From assembly GCA_029563035.1 (NCBI GenBank), contig JAKQTP010000080.1:1-20798 (forward strand): a stretch of 20,798 bases of DNA, given 5' to 3'. The notes beneath the pieces are model-generated. The model saw only the letters and a program-made list of their open reading frames with translations, did no database searches and was not told the origin of the DNA. Of the stretch, positions 6,999-15,244 are shown piece after piece. How positions within the stretch are numbered: the stretch's first letter is position 1; each line of letters starts with the position of its first letter. Position numbers and translations under genes: made by a program. This DNA comes from an archaeon (GTDB taxonomy: Archaea > Iainarchaeota > Iainarchaeia > CSSED10-239).

Positions 6999-8255
6999 TT
7001 AACTCATTTTGCCAATAGAACCAACTCTCATTTCAGGATTTTTAGCTCTTAACCTATGTCGCTCTAAAACCTTATTGAAATCAAGTTTAGATCCTCTGGC
7101 ATTTGCCTTTTCGACTTCCACCTTCAAAGCCTCTTCTTCAGCTGTTAATTTTAAACCATCATTATTTTCATTTCTGTTCATATTAGACCTCACTCCTTCA
7201 TCAACAGAAGCCTGTCTCTTTTTCTCTGCATCCAGAGCCTCTTGAACGGCTTTCTGAACTTCTTCTTCCGTATAAAACGGTTTGTTTTTATTATCTGATT
7301 TCTGATCTTTAGGTTTAAGCCTCTTTTCGAGTTCTGATATAACAAAATCGCCAAAATCAATTCTCTCCAATAAATTAGGATTCTCATTGACTAAATCATT
7401 AACGATTTTATATTCTTCGAACTCACTTTCGAGCTTTTTGACGATCTCTTTTTCAGATAATCCTTGTCCTTTCAATTCCATAATCCTTGCATCTGGCCTG
7501 GAATTGGGATATTTTGAAATTAACCGAGATACAGATTGAGCTTGTTTCTGCAAGAACTCCTCTGCAACAGAAGATTCTTTAATCTTTTTGAGATTTTCGT
7601 TTCTTTCAAAATCTCTCCTCTTATCTTGACGAATCATCCATCTTTGAGCTTCAACAGGATCTTCGGCAAACCATATCTCAAGTTCATCCTTAGACATCTC
7701 TCGTCTTTGCTCTCGTGGCTTTTTGACATCTTCTTCAAGATATTTAGCGATTCTCTCTTCTTCTTGCTTATCTAAGATTAAATTAATGTCATCTTTAGGT
7801 TCATATATAGACTTAATTTTATTCTCGAGTTCTGCAATTTTTCTTTCTTTATCCTCAATCGCCTTTTTGAGATTGAATTCAAGCTCTTTATTCTTTCCTG
7901 TGAGCTTATCAATTCTCTTTAAAGCATCTTTCAACCCTTTTAGGATTTTTTGATTGTCTGGAAGAGATTCTTCTTTTTTCAGAATTTCTTCTTTTTTCTT
8001 TTTTTCATCTTCGGTTAACAAGTTTTCTTCTTTCTCAAGCAATGCTTCTTCTTCTTGCTGTTTCTTGAGTTCTTCCTGCTTTAAAATTGCTTCTTGTTCT
8101 GCCTTCTTTTTAGCTTCTTCAGCTAAAGATTTCTTCTGCTCTTCTGTGAGCTTTGACTCTGCTTCAGCTTTCTTTGCGGCTTCCTGCTGAGCTATAAATT
8201 CCTCAGCAACCTTTACCGCTCTATCTGAAGGGTCTATATTATTAATGGTTTCCAT
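6999..8255 (-). CDS. Putative capsid scaffolding protein, 418 aa
   Basis: A highly charged, largely helical protein. Residues about 20-170 are dominated by Lys/Glu/Ala/Gln coiled-coil sequence (repeats such as EEAKKKAEQEAILKQEELKK), and the C-terminal part remains charged. Gene order portal, small genes, this gene, decoration protein, capsid is the classic place for a scaffold that nucleates procapsid assembly and is later expelled or degraded. No protease motif is visible. The SD GGAG, spacing 5, supports the ATG at 8255. The assignment rests on composition, size and position rather than on a diagnostic motif. A minor virion protein is the main alternative. Confidence 0.7.
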   Translation of the reverse strand: METINNIDPSDRAVKVAEEFIAQQEAAKKAEAESKLTEEQKKSLAEEAKKKAEQEAILKQEELKKQQEEEALLEKEENLLTEDEKKKKEEILKKEESLPDNQKILKGLKDALKRIDKLTGKNKELEFNLKKAIEDKERKIAELENKIKSIYEPKDDINLILDKQEEERIAKYLEEDVKKPREQRREMSKDELEIWFAEDPVEAQRWMIRQDKRRDFERNENLKKIKESSVAEEFLQKQAQSVSRLISKYPNSRPDARIMELKGQGLSEKEIVKKLESEFEEYKIVNDLVNENPNLLERIDFGDFVISELEKRLKPKDQKSDNKNKPFYTEEEVQKAVQEALDAEKKRQASVDEGVRSNMNRNENNDGLKLTAEEEALKVEVEKANARGSKLDFNKVLERHRLRAKNPEMRVGSIGKMS

Positions 8256-8271
8256 TTATTCTCCTTATCGA

Positions 8272-8592
8272 TTAAACGGTTTCCTCTGAGTTAGTCTTAG
8301 ATTTCTTCTTTGACTTCTTGATAAAAGGATTATTATCAACCTCTTCTTCTTTTGGAGATGATGACTGATCACTTGGAGTAATATCATCCGCTTGAACAGT
8401 TTTTAAATCATCTTCTTGATTTAGGAGCTCCTCTTCTAATTGCTTAGCTTTAGCTCGAGCATTTAATATCTTCTGCTCATCTGCAATTGCTTCAGCTTTC
8501 GTCATAAATAAACGATTCCGATTCTGCGGCATTGGAATTAAAATCGGAGATGAAGCTAACTTCTTTTGTTTGAAATCACTCGTTATTCCCAT
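8272..8592 (-). CDS. Hypothetical charged protein, 106 aa
   Basis: Family not recognised. The N-terminal half has NRNRLFMTKAEAIADEQKI and a short helix rich in Lys, Glu, Ala and Leu. The C-terminal third is low-complexity and acidic, then strongly basic (KKSKKKSKTNSEETV), probably disordered. GGAGG at a spacing of 9 supports the ATG at 8592, which overlaps the end of the preceding gene by 17 nt. It lies between portal and scaffold genes, so a head-assembly accessory role is plausible but unproven. Confidence 0.65.
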   Translation of the reverse strand: MGITSDFKQKKLASSPILIPMPQNRNRLFMTKAEAIADEQKILNARAKAKQLEEELLNQEDDLKTVQADDITPSDQSSSPKEEEVDNNPFIKKSKKKSKTNSEETV

Positions 8593-8845
8593 TTTTTATT
8601 TCCTCCTTTAACATTTGCATCCGTTGTCTTATCGCAGACAACACCCCTATTAGAGCGTCGTGCTTGGCTAATGCAACCTTACTTTCATCGCATTTGCTGT
8701 CACGAATTAATCTCAATGCTTCAACTTTAAAATTCTCAGCTTTTTCATTTATAAAATTAACCAGCAAAGAAAAATCGCTGTTATCAAACAGCCTCAGCCA
8801 TTGCTCCAGCTCCAACCTTGCCAGCATTGAGTCTTGAGTTGACAT
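8576..8845 (-). CDS. Hypothetical helical protein overlapping the portal gene, 89 aa
   Basis: Not recognised. The sequence is predicted all-helical (for example LRLFDNSDFSLLVNFINEKA and LSAIRQRMQMLKEEIKNGNN). It starts 62 nt inside the 3' end of the portal gene in a different frame. GGAG with a spacing of 6 before the ATG at 8845 supports the start, so the overlap looks real and translation is probably coupled to the portal. Position suggests a small head protein; function unknown. Confidence 0.65.
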   Translation of the reverse strand: MSTQDSMLARLELEQWLRLFDNSDFSLLVNFINEKAENFKVEALRLIRDSKCDESKVALAKHDALIGVLSAIRQRMQMLKEEIKNGNNE

Positions 8846-11027
8846 CTAATTCTCCATTTCCTTGAGGTTGATCTTTTCCAGGAACATTAATTTCATCTGG
8901 ATTTTTAACGCCTCTTGCTAAAACATTAGGACCTTCCATAATCATTCTTTGAGCTAATTGATTAGCCATCATATCTTGATAAGCTCTTTTTACCTGATCA
9001 ATCATTGCAATAGATAAATCAAACATATATTTATCTAAATTAGGTCTAACCTCTTCTGACAATTCATAATACTTCTCAGATTTTAATTGATCTAATCCTG
9101 CAACTAAACTAATAGCATCATCTGTTGGCTTGACCTCTGGGATTTCTCCTTGAGCTATTTGTTGCCACTTAGCCTTAACATCTTCACGCTGTCCATTCAT
9201 AGCAGGCGGCTGTGGAGGCATTATATTGTCTATTCCAGGAACTCCTATTGTTTTAGCCGCATTCTTGACCAACTGCCAATTGCCTCTTGGATTTATTTGC
9301 GGATTAAACCAAACAGTATTCTGAAGAACTTCTAATCCCCATATAGCGATCTGTCTTTCAAGAGTTTTTGAACCAGAAATAATATCTGGAGTCATTCGAA
9401 CATCATATCCGCCTCTTATTGATTCAAGCGTGAATTGTTCAAATAACCTCTTTCCATTATCTCCTAAAATCCTCTCTCCTAAATCTGGCGGAGCCCAATC
9501 CTGATAAAACTCAAGCAACATTATTATTGCAGAACATATATCTTCAATTATTCTTGAAACCCAAAGACTAAACCTCGTTTCGCTCTTCTGATTAATCAAA
9601 ACATCTCGTGTAGCTGTTCCGCTTGCGTTTGCTTGATTTGTCATAAAATAAGAAGCCACTCCTGTGACTTTCTCTAACATCTCCTGAAGTATCGAGAAAT
9701 CTATTTGAGCCCACGCCATTGAACGAGATAAATTTGGAAAATAAACCTTTGATGGATCATCAGAAGGATAAATATCTCCAGGCTTAATTTTATATGTCTG
9801 CTTCTGATAATTCTCATCTGGCTTCATAAACCCAAACGGAACATTCTGAATGTATTGAAAATCACTCTTTTGATTCCATATATTGTTATATGCATTTGAA
9901 ATCGGAGCAATTAATCTCGGCAATGACCTGCCTTGAAAGAAACCAGGTCGTCTTATAAGAGCACCACCTCTAAAAGGATATTTTCCGCTTCTTGTTATCT
10001 TTCTTAAAGGCTTTATCGATAATAATGTCTCTGTTATCGGTTCAACATGACATCTAAATCTTTCAGTCTTACCACCAATAGTCAATGTCCCATACCACTC
10101 AAGAATGTCTAAAGGAACATTGTCAAAATTCAAACTGTTTGAACCAGGAAGAGATAATCCTAAAGCGTTTGACTTCTCTTTCAATATAATATTATCTTTA
10201 TCATAAATGCATCCTTTTAGATTTTTAAAGAAATCATCGTCAACTCCTTTAAAAATAGACCTTTCGATTAAGACTTTTAATGCATCTGGAGTCTTATGAA
10301 TAACATGAATTATAAAAGGCTTTTCTTCAAGAGTAGAGCCGAATGTCGGCAAAACAATGTCCTCAAGATTATCTATATTCTCAAGACACGCTCTTTCAAA
10401 TCTCTTGTGAACTGTCTTTATATCATATCCGAGAAACTTGCCAACCTTTTCACCTGCATTCTGATTTATTTTAGAAATAACCTTAACAATAGAACTATAT
10501 CTCGGAATTCGAAGATCAACCCATTCATACCAAACTCTCCATGACCCTTTAAATATTGAAACTCCTTGAGTAATGCGATTATGAATAAAGTCGTCTATCT
10601 CTGGGAAAATATTACACTCAGAAGGAGACACCATCCATTTTGCAAATTTTGTTATATTATCTCTTCTGTCAAAATCGTTCTCTTCATTCGCAATAAAATG
10701 AATTGTGTCTGGATTAAAACAAGTTGATAATAAAGTAGCTTGATATTGATCGCATGTCGCAGATGTTAACCCTAAGTTTCTGTCAGATTGCCAGCTCTCT
10801 TTATCTAAATTCTCAATTTGAGATGGCGGAGCTCCTTCATACATGGCAATGTCTAATGCCCTGTCATTTAGCCAAGTCGCCATCTGTGCCCTTCCATCCC
10901 TCATATCTTCTAAAATCTTCTTTACAATCGCTTTTTTATCAACTCCAGCAAAAGAGTCACTCTCCATTTGAGGGTCTAATCTTCCATTTTTAATGTCTTT
11001 TTCTTCTAAAGGATTCTCTTTTGTCAT
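8784..11027 (-). CDS. Phage portal protein, 747 aa
   Basis: The dodecameric channel at one capsid vertex through which DNA is packaged. Size and order (directly after terminase and before scaffold and capsid) fit a large podovirus-type portal. Visible segments include WNQKSDFQYIQNVPFGFMKP, VYFPNLSRSMAWAQIDFSIL and GTATRDVLINQKSETRFSLW. The last, with Gly-Thr-Ala-Thr and Arg-Phe on a helix, is the pattern seen where portals build their stem and clip helices. The C-terminus is Pro/Gly/Asn-rich. The SD (AAAAAAGG, spacing about 7) is moderate. The C-terminal 62 nt are shared with the next gene in another frame. Portal identity is supported by pattern plus context; subfamily is not resolved. Confidence 0.85.
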   Translation of the reverse strand: MTKENPLEEKDIKNGRLDPQMESDSFAGVDKKAIVKKILEDMRDGRAQMATWLNDRALDIAMYEGAPPSQIENLDKESWQSDRNLGLTSATCDQYQATLLSTCFNPDTIHFIANEENDFDRRDNITKFAKWMVSPSECNIFPEIDDFIHNRITQGVSIFKGSWRVWYEWVDLRIPRYSSIVKVISKINQNAGEKVGKFLGYDIKTVHKRFERACLENIDNLEDIVLPTFGSTLEEKPFIIHVIHKTPDALKVLIERSIFKGVDDDFFKNLKGCIYDKDNIILKEKSNALGLSLPGSNSLNFDNVPLDILEWYGTLTIGGKTERFRCHVEPITETLLSIKPLRKITRSGKYPFRGGALIRRPGFFQGRSLPRLIAPISNAYNNIWNQKSDFQYIQNVPFGFMKPDENYQKQTYKIKPGDIYPSDDPSKVYFPNLSRSMAWAQIDFSILQEMLEKVTGVASYFMTNQANASGTATRDVLINQKSETRFSLWVSRIIEDICSAIIMLLEFYQDWAPPDLGERILGDNGKRLFEQFTLESIRGGYDVRMTPDIISGSKTLERQIAIWGLEVLQNTVWFNPQINPRGNWQLVKNAAKTIGVPGIDNIMPPQPPAMNGQREDVKAKWQQIAQGEIPEVKPTDDAISLVAGLDQLKSEKYYELSEEVRPNLDKYMFDLSIAMIDQVKRAYQDMMANQLAQRMIMEGPNVLARGVKNPDEINVPGKDQPQGNGELDVNSRLNAGKVGAGAMAEAV

Positions 11028-11040
11028 CTATATGCCTTTT

Positions 11041-11271
11041 TTAATTTGATCTTGGAATTACTAAATCAGAATTAATGGAAATTTTTTTATTTTCTTCTTG
11101 TATCTTAAAATATCTGAACATGTTAGGAATTTCAATCATAGCAATACCCAACGATTGAGGAAGAAATCTTGAATTATCATATTTCCCATAAGTTATAAGT
11201 TTTCCGTCTTCAATAAAAACTGCGAAAACAATATTGTCTTTATTTATATGCTTTTCTTGATCGTCTCCCAT
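11041..11271 (-). CDS. Hypothetical protein between terminase and portal, 76 aa
   Basis: Not recognised. It is a small mixed protein with VFAVFIEDGKLITYGKYDNS and PQSLGIAMIEIPNMFRYFKI, suggesting a compact beta-containing fold. A longer frame could start at 11301 inside the terminase gene. I prefer the ATG at 11271: GGAAGG lies 9 nt upstream and the terminase stop ends only one base before it (TAA-A-ATG). It is packed between large terminase and portal, so it belongs to the packaging operon. No function is claimed. Confidence 0.65.
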   Translation of the reverse strand: MGDDQEKHINKDNIVFAVFIEDGKLITYGKYDNSRFLPQSLGIAMIEIPNMFRYFKIQEENKKISINSDLVIPRSN

Positions 11272-11272
11272 T

Positions 11273-12745
11273 TTAGTAAACCTTCCTTTCGTTAGTTTCA
11301 TACTCTTGTTGAACTATATAACGAGGGTTTGCCATGACTAAATATCTAACACAATCTGGAAAATCTTTATATTTCTCCTTAGGCTTTACTCCATCTCGAA
11401 TGTCTCCATCAGCAGTTTCTATATCTCTGTAACTATACTTTGAAAGCTGGCTTATTGTATTAATGCAATTATCAGTTATAAATATCTTAGGGCTTACAGT
11501 AAATGAACCCTTTTTAGTCTCCCAATGCAAATATTCTTTAACTTGAATATGCCCAGCTTCTAAAGAATCAATCCCATCATCATAAAATAAACCTCTTTTT
11601 CTAAGCTGTTCCTTTGGAGTTGTCTTTGACTGTCCTCCTTGCCTCTCTGCCAACTGAATTGTCTTTGTCCCAAAATTAGGATCTAAAATACGCTTAACAT
11701 ATTTATTAGACACAATCTTCAAAATAGGAATTTCTTTATTCTTAATCAAAGAAGCATAATCATCATAAGTTTTGTCATCATATAACATCGAATTGAAATC
11801 AATATTCGGATACTCGTCAAATATGCAAACAGAGCCTGTCTTATGAACTGCCGCCCATATCATAGCCCACGGCTTCCTGTCGTGAGGATCTGTAACTTGC
11901 CATATCTGACAATTATTCAAATCTAAATCATTTCTTGAAATAACATGAATATCCTTTGAAAACTTTGGATAAATCCTTCCAGCAAGGTTTATCGGCATGC
12001 CAAATATGCGACATAACCTCTCTTGAACGTCCATCGTTTTAATTTCGTCTTTTAATCTTTGCTGATTAATATAGATATTCTCTGGAGTCCATAGAAAAAA
12101 TATCTTTGCACTGCCTTTTTCAGCTATTCTCGGAAGGTCTTTATTAACATCTTTTGCATACTGAACCTTTATCGGAATATAATTTTCAAATACCTCTTCG
12201 ACAAGATTTGTTATGCCTTTTAATGATGTCATTGTAAGAATTAATCTTCCTGAACGATCAATAAGCCTCATTTTACATTCATCCCATATTTCTTTAGGAG
12301 GCTCTTCATCTAACCAAATAATGTCAACATCATCACCTTGGAACGCTTCAAATCCCTGGTCATAAGACTTAAATACCATTAGAGTCCCATTGTCGAATTC
12401 TATTTTTCTATTTGAAAAACCGTTTATAGGATTATATCTTGCATAAGTAACTCTGTTTTTCGGAAGAAGCTCCCAAATCTTCCTTTGCTGTATGTTGACA
12501 CTGTCTGAAAAAGTAAGTCCGCAACACCAAACTCTTAAAGATTTATCTGACTTTATTATCTCAGACAATACATCATAAGCTCCTCCTTCACTCTTTCCGC
12601 TTCTATTTCCTCCAAGAGCGACCTTTATTTTAGATGGACAATTAACAAAAAGAGACTGCATAGGCATTAATGAATGCAGAAGTAATGGATTTATCTTCGA
12701 TCTGACTTTAAGTTCATCAACAATTTCTTTTAATAAAGCGTTCAT
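11273..12745 (-). CDS. terL: Terminase large subunit, 490 aa
   Basis: The ATP-driven motor that cuts concatemeric DNA and pumps it through the portal. The ATPase domain shows Walker A GGNRSGKS (residues 45-52) and Walker B DIIWLDEEP (141-149, with the catalytic Glu after Asp), followed by TMTSLKG (171-177) as the likely coupling motif III. Candidate metal-binding acidic residues of the RNase H-like nuclease domain are D286 (VTDPHD), D355 (ILDPNF) and D464 (FPDCVRY). Length is normal. The start overlaps the stop of the upstream DUF5681 gene by 4 nt (ATGA), so the two subunits are coupled. Packaging type (cos or pac) cannot be read from this sequence. Confidence 0.93.
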   Translation of the reverse strand: MNALLKEIVDELKVRSKINPLLLHSLMPMQSLFVNCPSKIKVALGGNRSGKSEGGAYDVLSEIIKSDKSLRVWCCGLTFSDSVNIQQRKIWELLPKNRVTYARYNPINGFSNRKIEFDNGTLMVFKSYDQGFEAFQGDDVDIIWLDEEPPKEIWDECKMRLIDRSGRLILTMTSLKGITNLVEEVFENYIPIKVQYAKDVNKDLPRIAEKGSAKIFFLWTPENIYINQQRLKDEIKTMDVQERLCRIFGMPINLAGRIYPKFSKDIHVISRNDLDLNNCQIWQVTDPHDRKPWAMIWAAVHKTGSVCIFDEYPNIDFNSMLYDDKTYDDYASLIKNKEIPILKIVSNKYVKRILDPNFGTKTIQLAERQGGQSKTTPKEQLRKRGLFYDDGIDSLEAGHIQVKEYLHWETKKGSFTVSPKIFITDNCINTISQLSKYSYRDIETADGDIRDGVKPKEKYKDFPDCVRYLVMANPRYIVQQEYETNERKVY

Positions 12746-13182
12746 TCTTTTTTAGCTTCTATTTTTGAACTTGTTAATAATTTAACTTTATTTAAAATTT
12801 CTTCATCAGAAATATCAGAAAACTTTTCATTTCCCATTGACATGCGAGCGTCAATTTCTTGTTTTGGTAATCCATCTGTCCTATTCATTATAAGCTCTAA
12901 AGCCCTTAAATCTCCTTTAAGACCTTTTGCAATAAGCTGGAGACATAAAATCTCATAAATCGACTTTTTTCCTGTCTTTTGAGATATTGGATCAAAAACA
13001 TCAATTTCATTCTCAAATATCCGTTTTAATACTGTCGAAAACATCACATAACCCTTTGGTCTTCCTTTCTTACCAGCACCTCTATTTTCTCCAGGCTTTA
13101 TTCTGTAAGGATTTCCAGTCTTAAATGTCTGAGGTCTTTTTTGTGCTCCATTCCTGAAACCATAAAGTCCACCTGAACTCAT
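12742..13182 (-). CDS. DUF5681-domain protein, likely small terminase-like, 146 aa
   Basis: The N-terminal half carries KTGNPYRIKPGENRGAGKKG and RPKGY, the Gly/Arg/Pro/Lys-rich signature of DUF5681. The C-terminal half is helical (IYEILCLQLIAKGLKGDLRA, ELIMNRTDGLPKQEID). Proteins with this domain are common in phages and mobile elements and often sit directly upstream of the large terminase, as here with ATGA overlaps on both sides. That context suggests the DNA-recognising small subunit. The domain itself has no firmly established activity that I know of, so the terminase role is inferred. Confidence 0.75.
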   Translation of the reverse strand: MSSGGLYGFRNGAQKRPQTFKTGNPYRIKPGENRGAGKKGRPKGYVMFSTVLKRIFENEIDVFDPISQKTGKKSIYEILCLQLIAKGLKGDLRALELIMNRTDGLPKQEIDARMSMGNEKFSDISDEEILNKVKLLTSSKIEAKKE

Positions 13183-14357
13183 AATTTAACCGCCTTCTTT
13201 CCCGTGAATTCTTCCCATCTTCTTATGCAAACATCAACGAATAAATTGCTTATCTCTATCGCATAACATTTGCGACGATGCTTTTCACAAACAATAAGAG
13301 TCGTTCCTGATCCGCTAAAAGGTTCATAAACAAGATCACCTTCATCTGTATGATTTAATAAGAGTCTCTCAAATAACTCAAGAGGTTTCTGCGTTGGATG
13401 GATGTCGTTTTTCATCATCCTGTCTATTTCAAAAACAGAAGATTGATTAGATGGGGTGTTATTTTTAATTGTTTTTTTAGAAAGAATAAATATTGGCTCA
13501 TGCTGATACTGATATCTTGCTCCCATGTGAAAACAGAAATTTTGCTTTTTCCAGACTAAAAGCTCTAAAAGATTAAATCCTAAAGACTCACTAACAAGAG
13601 CAAGATGAATTGTTTGTTTTCCTGCATAAGTCATAATAATGTTATTTGTCGGCATTATAGACATAAATCCATTAAGCAACGAACGAGGATCATCTGGGTC
13701 CTGATATGAATCTAATGTTTTATTTGTCTTATTCTTTCGAGATTTATATTTTACGCTATATGGCGGATCTGTAAGACATAATTCTGCATATTCATTTCCA
13801 AATAATTTTTTAACACAATTTATATCCGTTGATGAACCGCACATTATTTTGTTATTTCCTAAAAGATAAATATCTCCTTCTTTAACTTTACAATTTCCCT
13901 CATCAACATCTGGAACATCATCCTCTGCATCAATCCTAACTTCCGAGAAAGCTTTATCTATTTCATATCCTTCAAATCCACAATCTTTCAACATATCATG
14001 ATCAAAAGAATTTAATAATTTATATTCCCAATCTCCAAGGTTGCGATTTAATCTGAGATTTAATTCCATCTCTTCTTTTGGAGTAAGTGGTCGATGAGGA
14101 ACTGAAACAGAAACTTCTTCATCTCCGAGCAATGCGAGAATTTTTAATCTTTGATGTCCTCCAACTAATCTGTTGTTTGAATTCACGACGAGAGGTTCAG
14201 CCTGACCAAACCTTTCCAAAGACTTTTTTAATTCGTTAGCTTGTTTTTCACTAATTTTTCTTGGATTATAATCTGCAGGTATTAATTCTGAAATCTTTCT
14301 TTTTTCCGTCGTCCAATAAATCTTTCCATTTGAGGAAATGCTTTTTTGTTTTTTCAT
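13179..14357 (-). CDS. ParB-domain / beta-class DNA methyltransferase fusion, 392 aa
   Basis: Residues about 20-115 are a ParB/Srx-like domain (ELIPADYNPRKIS, then FGQAEPLVV and RLVGGHQRLKIL). Residues about 150-390 are an S-adenosylmethionine-dependent DNA methyltransferase: LTDPPY with catalytic DPPY at 197-200, HPTQKP at 320-325 and FSGSGTT at 347-353. DPPY before FxGxG is the beta-class order; DPPY favours N6-adenine. Such fusions are frequent in phages and often lie next to terminase. It may protect phage DNA or mark packaging sites. It is the first gene of the leftward operon, after a structured leader; its own SD (AAGAGA) is weak. The target sequence is unknown, and no cognate nuclease is adjacent. 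Confidence 0.9.
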   Translation of the reverse strand: MKKQKSISSNGKIYWTTEKRKISELIPADYNPRKISEKQANELKKSLERFGQAEPLVVNSNNRLVGGHQRLKILALLGDEEVSVSVPHRPLTPKEEMELNLRLNRNLGDWEYKLLNSFDHDMLKDCGFEGYEIDKAFSEVRIDAEDDVPDVDEGNCKVKEGDIYLLGNNKIMCGSSTDINCVKKLFGNEYAELCLTDPPYSVKYKSRKNKTNKTLDSYQDPDDPRSLLNGFMSIMPTNNIIMTYAGKQTIHLALVSESLGFNLLELLVWKKQNFCFHMGARYQYQHEPIFILSKKTIKNNTPSNQSSVFEIDRMMKNDIHPTQKPLELFERLLLNHTDEGDLVYEPFSGSGTTLIVCEKHRRKCYAIEISNLFVDVCIRRWEEFTGKKAVKL

Positions 14358-14369
14358 TTTTCTCTTTTC

Positions 14370-14447
14370 TGAGGTGGTTTAAAAAAAATATTTGTTTCAT
14401 TATCCGCACGAATGCTTATGATGAACGCTTTTATAAATGCCACCTCA
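14370..14447 (-). promoter_or_regulatory. Structured leader RNA of the leftward (late) operon
   Basis: On the minus strand the predicted transcript starts about at TGAGGTGG (14447-14440), which pairs perfectly with CCACCTCA (14377-14370) just upstream of the methyltransferase start. Inside lie a second stem, GTTCAT (14426-14421) with ATGAAAC (14400-14394, one bulged A), and a small GCA-TTCG-TGC tetraloop hairpin (14415-14406). The nested layout suggests a regulatory leader; no known riboswitch class is recognised. Confidence 0.5.
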
Positions 14448-14453
14448 AAAATC

Positions 14454-14482
14454 TTTATAGTATATTTTAAATATTCTGTCAA
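14454..14482 (-). promoter_or_regulatory. Promoter for the leftward packaging/virion operon
   Basis: On the minus strand: TTGACA (14482-14477), a 17-bp spacer, then TATAAA (14459-14454). The -35 is perfect and the -10 has one mismatch to the sigma-70 consensus. Predicted start of transcription is near 14447, about 90 nt before the methyltransferase ATG. Confidence 0.75.
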
Positions 14483-14510
14483 ATATTTTTATAAAATAAT
14501 TGTTACACAT

Positions 14511-14529
14511 AAATGTGACATAGATCATT
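14511..14529. promoter_or_regulatory. CRP-family-like binding site
   Basis: AAATGTGACATAGATCATT resembles the CRP consensus TGTGA-N6-TCACA, with the left half perfect and the right half TCATT. The centre (about 14521.5) is about 74 bp upstream of the predicted leftward start, near a position used by class I activators. Chance matches in AT-rich DNA are possible. Confidence 0.35.
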
Positions 14530-14549
14530 CGCTTTAAAAATTAAAGCGA
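14529..14549. promoter_or_regulatory. 21-bp palindrome, probable operator
   Basis: TCGCTTTAA - AAA - TTAAAGCGA is a perfect inverted repeat with 9-bp arms. It lies between the leftward promoter and the rightward early promoter. There is no T-run on either side, so a terminator is unlikely; a dimeric regulator is the likely ligand. Confidence 0.55.
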
Positions 14550-14578
14550 TGAAAAAAATAAAATAAATTTAATTTACC

Positions 14579-14605
14579 TTGAATTAATCTTGTTTCAGCT
14601 ATAAC
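14579..14605 (+). promoter_or_regulatory. Weak candidate promoter for the rightward early operon
   Basis: TTGAAT (14579-14584) and TATAAC (14600-14605) are separated by 15 bp, shorter than ideal. It is the best match before the first early gene and follows the 21-bp palindrome, so it may depend on an activator. Confidence 0.35.
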
Positions 14606-14656
14606 ATTAGGTGTAAATAAAACAAAAAACAAAATAAAAAAAAAGGAGACGACGAG

Positions 14657-14848
14657 ATGAAAAGAACACAAGAACAGGTTGAAGAATTAAGAAAAAGATT
14701 AACAACAATGTCATCGGACGATTTATTGTTCTTACTAATCGATTTTTATAACAAACAAGATAGAGATTACATTGGAATGGCAGAGTTTGGTAAAAAATTA
14801 GCTAAAATAGCGAAAGAGATTAGAAGAAGAACATCAATAACAAAATAG
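14657..14848 (+). CDS. Hypothetical early protein, 63 aa
   Basis: Not recognised. First gene of the rightward block. It is short, helical and very basic at its ends (MKRTQEQVEELRKRL and KEIRRRTSITK), with FLLIDFYNKQDRDYIG in the middle. The SD AAAAGGAGACGACGAG is strong and shares its GGAGAC core with most later early genes. First position suggests an early regulator or host-takeover protein, but nothing in the sequence proves it. Confidence 0.7.
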   Translation: MKRTQEQVEELRKRLTTMSSDDLLFLLIDFYNKQDRDYIGMAEFGKKLAKIAKEIRRRTSITK

Positions 14849-14892
14849 GATTAAAAATCTATAAACATTTAAAATAAAAAAAGGAGACTAAA

Positions 14893-15243
14893 ATGAAAAA
14901 AAGAACATTCAAAAAACTCAATTTTATATTACCAAAATCAGTCCAAGAAAGGATCGAAGCAAAGAAGAATGGGACTTTCGAAGAAACAAAGAGACAAACA
15001 ACATTAAAAGGGAAGTCAAGAAACGATTTAATGTTAGATGCAAAAGAAAAAGGAATTAAAAATTTCAGGATCCTAAACAAAGAAGAATTAACAGCTGTTC
15101 TTGATGAGAAAGCATCTCCAGAAACAATAAAAGAAATAACAGCAAAAGCTGTTGAAAGATGGAAAAGTGGATGGGGCTCTAAAGATAAACTTGGAAATAT
15201 ACCAACAGAAACATTAAACAAATCAATCAAAAAAGGACTATAA
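14893..15243 (+). CDS. Small protein with a SAP/Rho-N-like motif, 116 aa
   Basis: Basic protein. Residues about 45-70 read NDLMLDAKEKGIKNFRILNK followed by EELTAVL, the helix-loop-helix pattern of SAP/HeH/Rho N-terminal-like motifs that bind nucleic acid. The first 40 residues are rich in Lys, Arg and Thr. SD AAAAAAGGAGACTAAA precedes the ATG; the stop is one base before the next gene. A role in binding DNA or RNA early in infection is plausible. The motif call is by eye and the rest of the chain is not recognised. Confidence 0.65.
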   Translation: MKKRTFKKLNFILPKSVQERIEAKKNGTFEETKRQTTLKGKSRNDLMLDAKEKGIKNFRILNKEELTAVLDEKASPETIKEITAKAVERWKSGWGSKDKLGNIPTETLNKSIKKGL

Positions 15244-15244
15244 T

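Noticed and set aside
7009..8190. Several plus-strand frames opposite the scaffold gene
   Set aside because: Ser/Phe/Leu-rich products typical of the reverse complement of Lys/Glu-rich coding DNA; no SD boxes.
11041..11301. Longer 86-aa version of the gene between terminase and portal
   Set aside because: The start at 11301 lies inside the terminase gene, whereas the ATG at 11271 has an SD at suitable distance and directly follows the terminase stop.
14261..14400. Alternative frame upstream and overlapping the methyltransferase start (minus-strand ATG at 14400) reading through a T8 run
   Set aside because: No proper SD, low-complexity Lys-rich product and out of frame with the methyltransferase; slippage in the T-run is possible but unsupported.
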